Source: Yarrowia lipolytica (lineage: Eukaryota > Ascomycota > Dipodascomycetes > Dipodascales). From it: a DNA stretch of 64,000 nt. Below, in pieces: positions 60,729 to 64,000 of this stretch. The stretch covers positions 1 through 64,000 of the forward strand of contig NC_090775.1 in assembly GCF_001761485.1 (NCBI RefSeq), read 5' to 3'. Every line of letters begins with the position of its first letter. Position 1 is the stretch's first letter. Both the position numbers and the translations under genes were made by a program. The notes below the pieces were generated by a model, which searched no databases, was not told the origin of the DNA, and worked only from the letters and a program-made list of their open reading frames with translations.

Positions 60729-61697
60729 CTAACTAGAAACATTAGGGGAATTGGAAAAATGGGCAATTTCCTCCTTACTGGGAGCCTCCTCAACCATACC
60801 CATATCATGTTCGATTCTGGGAGCCTCCTTCTTTCCAAGCAGGTAGAAAATTCGGTCGAATCCCATGTAGGGCCAGTTGAGGGGCGACTCGTCGCCGGTG
60901 TAGAGGAACAGGTCGTAGAAAAAGCCGCCGAGGGCAGCGCCGATGAAGGGCGCGATGATGGGCACCCAGAAGTAGTAGTTGCCCGTGGTCCAGACCTTGG
61001 AGCCGTAGCCGATCATTGCGGTGACCAATCGGGGGCCGAAATCACGGGCCAGGTTAATGGCATATCCGGTTTCCCATCCGAGGCATGCGCCGATGGCGAA
61101 AATGAGGAAAAAGAGGATCAGGGGTGCCAGGGGGCCGGCGGCGAGGTTCTTTTGGTCGTTGATGGCGAAAATGGCAAACTGGAGCACGGCTGAGGCAATG
61201 ACCTCGGAGAAAAACTGGCCGGTGGTGCTCATAAACTCGGCGGGGTAGGTGCAGAAGATTCCGGCGGTAGAAGTGGGCAATCCGACGGTTCGAATGCCCT
61301 TGCCGCCCTCAAAAACGTCAATGGCAGACCGGTGATTTCCATAGACCAGAGCAGCTCCGGTCATACATCCCAGCAACTGGGCCACCAGATAGATGGGAAA
61401 CTTGCGCCAGGGGAAACCTCGGTAGATACAGGAGCAGAGAGTCACGGCGGGGTTCAGATGGCCGCCGGAAATTCCACCAGCGGCGTAGACGCCAAACATG
61501 ACTCCGAGACCCCAGCCCCAGGAAATGGACTGGTAGTCTCCGTTTTTGCCGCCGGAGAGGGTCACCTGGGCCACCACTCCGTCTCCCAGCAGAATGAGAA
61601 TCAGACATCCCCAGAACTCGGCAAACGGTTCTCGGAGCTGGTGTCGGATTCGCGGCCACAGGGGGGTTTCGGGCGAGTGTACAATTGCGTCTGTCAT
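60729..61697 (-). CDS. Aquaglyceroporin (major intrinsic protein)
   Basis: 322 aa channel for glycerol and water in the plasma membrane or an internal membrane. Six membrane helices and two half-helices are visible. The first signature is HLNPAVT (NPA at 82-84). The second is NLARDFGPR (NLA at 215-217, a variant of NPA), with Asp219 after Arg218, the mark of glycerol-conducting members. The N-terminal and C-terminal extensions are short (about 20 and 40 residues), unlike the long regulatory tails of Fps1, so gating of that type is not expected. The C-terminus is acidic. An 8-9-bp GATTTGGTG array lies immediately upstream of the start. Intact, no intron. Confidence 0.95.
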   Translation of the reverse strand: MTDAIVHSPETPLWPRIRHQLREPFAEFWGCLILILLGDGVVAQVTLSGGKNGDYQSISWGWGLGVMFGVYAAGGISGGHLNPAVTLCSCIYRGFPWRKFPIYLVAQLLGCMTGAALVYGNHRSAIDVFEGGKGIRTVGLPTSTAGIFCTYPAEFMSTTGQFFSEVIASAVLQFAIFAINDQKNLAAGPLAPLILFFLIFAIGACLGWETGYAINLARDFGPRLVTAMIGYGSKVWTTGNYYFWVPIIAPFIGAALGGFFYDLFLYTGDESPLNWPYMGFDRIFYLLGKKEAPRIEHDMGMVEEAPSKEEIAHFSNSPNVSS

Positions 61698-64000
61698 GGA
61701 GAAGATTTGGTGATTTGGTGATTAAGTGATTTGGTGATTTGGGTGATTTGGGTGATTTGCTTGAAGACGACTTGTGAAGTTTGATGGATGTCGAATCTGG
61801 AGTCAGTGGGGTCTGGGTCTAGTCGTCGAGCTCTAGTCGTCGAATCAATCAACCACTGTGTGAGGAGTAGATGTTAGTGCTGATAATGACACCAATGACA
61901 CCCGAAACCACCATTATATATATACGTCCAAAAACCGGTCCACGACCTTTTTTTCCCTTTTCCCTTTTCTCTTTTTCCTTTTTGTCCTTTTGTCCTTTTG
62001 TCCTTTTTTTTATTTTTTTCCCTGTTTGGTGCTTCTTTGGAGGAGGGGGACACCTAACTGACTGGGGTTAGACGTGGTTTAGATTTTTTTAGTCCTTGTT
62101 TTTTAATATTTTTTAGTTTTTTTATTTTAGATTTTTGTCTTTTGTCGTTTTGTGGTTTTTAGTCCGCATATACATGTTGCTGGCGTGGCAGGTTTGACAG
62201 CGTGGTTGCTGGCTGAATTTGGAGAGCGTTTTCGGCGGTTTTGGAGGTTTTTCCACGGTATTTTTCTGTCCTTTTTTTGCCTCCAGTTTTCTTCCTTTTT
62301 TCGTCTCTTTCTTTGCCTCTTTTTTTCCCTCTTTTTTCCCTCTCTCTCATCACCATCGACCGGGGCGGAGAGAAGGGCGTGCAGTTTCTATGTGAGTGTT
62401 CAAAGTCAATTTGGGTGTTGATTTGGGCAGCATTTGGGAGAATTTACAAAGAATTAAATTGAATTAATAGAATTAATAAATAACTAAATATGTTTTTTTG
62501 CTAAACAAATGATCCGAGGTTTATTCGGTTTAATCCGCGGCGGAGACAATAGAGTTTTCCGGAACAATTCGGGAAACAAGAATGGTGGTACGAGCGCGGT
62601 TCGTGCGAGGGCGATTCGCCTTCGGGTCACGTGAATCACATGATTTACGGGAGTTGATTTTCCGATTTTCCGATTTTCCCAGGCGTTTCTTGCTTGTTTT
62701 TTCCACCTCGTTTTTCCATTCTTTTCCCATTCAATTTTTCCGACAAAAAAAGACAGTCAGACGACTTGTACAAGTCTCAAATGGCGGGGGCATGCACCGT
62801 CTGCTGATACTGCTCCTGGGGAAGGTGCTGGAGCGTTCAGCCATGCATTGTGGAGCCCGCAGAACGTTTGTCTGGAGTCGAGTCTGAGTCTGAGTCTGAG
62901 TCTGAGTCTGAATTGTCTGAATCGGAGTCGAAGCGGAGTCTGAATCTGACTGAAACTGCTTGTTGTTGCTGCAGAGTGCGCCAGTGTGCGTTCAGTCCGC
63001 GCCAGTCGCCGTTCAGCCCGCATTCAGAGCCCGAAACAGACTGTGTCAACGCGACTGGCTGTGTGACGCCTACAGGGGCATTCCCCCGCACGCAAACTGG
63101 CCCATTTTTTGCTCGTCTTTGTCTGCATCGTGATCCCGTTCAATCATACCTCCAGAGCCGTTCAATGCGGTTCAATGCCGTTTGAGATACAAAGAGTGAC
63201 AGAAGAGTGACAGAAGAATGACAGAAGAGTGACAGAAGAGTCAGAGAAAGGGATACTGAGAAGAGAGGAAGGGATGAGAGCAGAAAGAGATGTTCAGAGC
63301 TAGTCTTACACGGTTAGGAACACAAAATTGGAGTCTACAAGATTCTATCGATAGGAGTTCTCGTACATATTGTGCAAGTAGTACTCATAGTTACAAGTAT
63401 TGTACTGTATACTGTATACCATACCGTAGAATATACTATAGACTACTTTTCGGCTGTGGCTTGCAAGTGGGGTAAAACATGAGTTGAATGCCAATCAAGT
63501 GAATGTTCGTTCTACAGACTGTACAATCCTGAAAGTCACCTGTAGCCCTGGAAACGTCATGTCGCCATTGCCTCCTCATTCGCCGATATCGCCATTCACC
63601 CCACCCCTCTCTACTCTCAACCGCTTCACCTCCTTGTCCACCATTGTCTCGTGTCGTGTCTCCCCACAGACCGTTGAACTTTGAGCCGAATGGGCAGATT
63701 TGCCTGTCGACAAATGTCCACCAGTCTCGGACGCTATTTTTTCCACTTTGCGGTGCCAAAACATAAATCTTGTCGAGACTTGCCTTGCATTGCACCGCTT
63801 GGCCACGTCCCAGAGCCGTTTTAACCCCCTTCTTTGTTTCAAACCTTATTTAAACACCTCATTCGCGAGCCCCGTTTCTTTGTCTGGCAAACGCCGCTGC
63901 TCCAGGGCTGCAGAGTCGGCCAGTGACGCGAGGAAAATGGAAGAAAGAAAAAAAAGAAAAAAAAAACATAAGAAGTCGGAGGGCAAAAAAGGGCACAAAG
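61698..64000. other. Terminal non-coding region
   Basis: No gene supported up to the window edge. Seen: a GTGATTTGG array at 61708-61760 in the aquaglyceroporin leader; pyrimidine-rich tracts at 61945-62030 and 62265-62350; a GAGTCT hexanucleotide array at 62877-62911; a 13-bp GTGACAGAAGAAT-like array at 63190-63245; and a GTAC/TACTGTA cluster at 63400-63425. The Ser/Glu-repeat ORFs here are translations of these repeats. TTATTTAAACACC at 63847 may belong to a gene beyond the edge. Confidence 0.5.

Noticed and set aside
62850-63185. 111-aa ORF with a Ser-Glu repeat
   Set aside because: Translation of the GAGTCT hexanucleotide array.
1-64000. CRISPR arrays, riboswitches and bacterial operons
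   Set aside because: No spacer-repeat array or bacterial signals; introns, histone and mitochondrial carrier genes show a eukaryotic nuclear sequence.

Overview
The window reads as nuclear DNA of an ascomycete yeast, most likely Yarrowia lipolytica or a close relative. The evidence is direct. Five introns can be placed with a GTGAGT donor and a branch site fused to the acceptor (CTAACACAG or CTAACTCAG). A lone, foldable 5S rRNA gene lies outside any rDNA array. Intergenic DNA is full of GTAC-rich words (CTACAAGTA, GTACTGTAC). The protein set is that of a budding yeast. The assignment rests on these features and was not tested by database search.

Layout. 1-9.9 kb is gene-poor: one 5S rRNA gene (minus), a 223-bp direct duplication, and decayed sequence that may include old element remnants. 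9.9-15.6 kb holds an unassigned 416-aa protein, a weak short ORF, a 210-aa hypothetical and a RING-finger protein with an acidic tail of SUMO-interacting-like motifs. 15.8-35.1 kb is a dense housekeeping block: MSH2 (mismatch repair), a ZRC1/COT1-type zinc transporter, APL5 (AP-3 delta), a tail-anchored FHA protein, a NUFIP/CCCH protein, MPC1 (mitochondrial pyruvate carrier) and SKI3 (Ski complex). 35.3-43.9 kb is the most unusual part: two acidic, disordered paralogues with a C-terminal ubiquitin/SUMO-like domain, then an integrase-core-like protein, then a divergently transcribed short-tailed histone H4 variant. The first three share a recognisable core promoter module with the word GTGTGGCAGA; two copies of that word lie between the integrase-like gene and the H4 variant. 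45.3-51.4 kb holds LAP2 (leukotriene A4 hydrolase-type aminopeptidase) and a mitochondrial carrier whose 29-nt first exon is followed by a 783-nt intron. 53.4-54 kb holds a small secreted hydrophobic protein. 54-60.7 kb is a gene desert with an array of about 31-bp dyads. An aquaglyceroporin follows at 60.7-61.7 kb, then simple-sequence-rich non-coding DNA to the end.

Functionally the middle block is ordinary housekeeping, with no operon-like logic. The possible new system is the 35.3-43.9 kb cluster, where a histone variant, two SUMO-like proteins and an integrase-like protein sit together with related promoters. A chromatin or genome-defence role is an inference from content and arrangement only.
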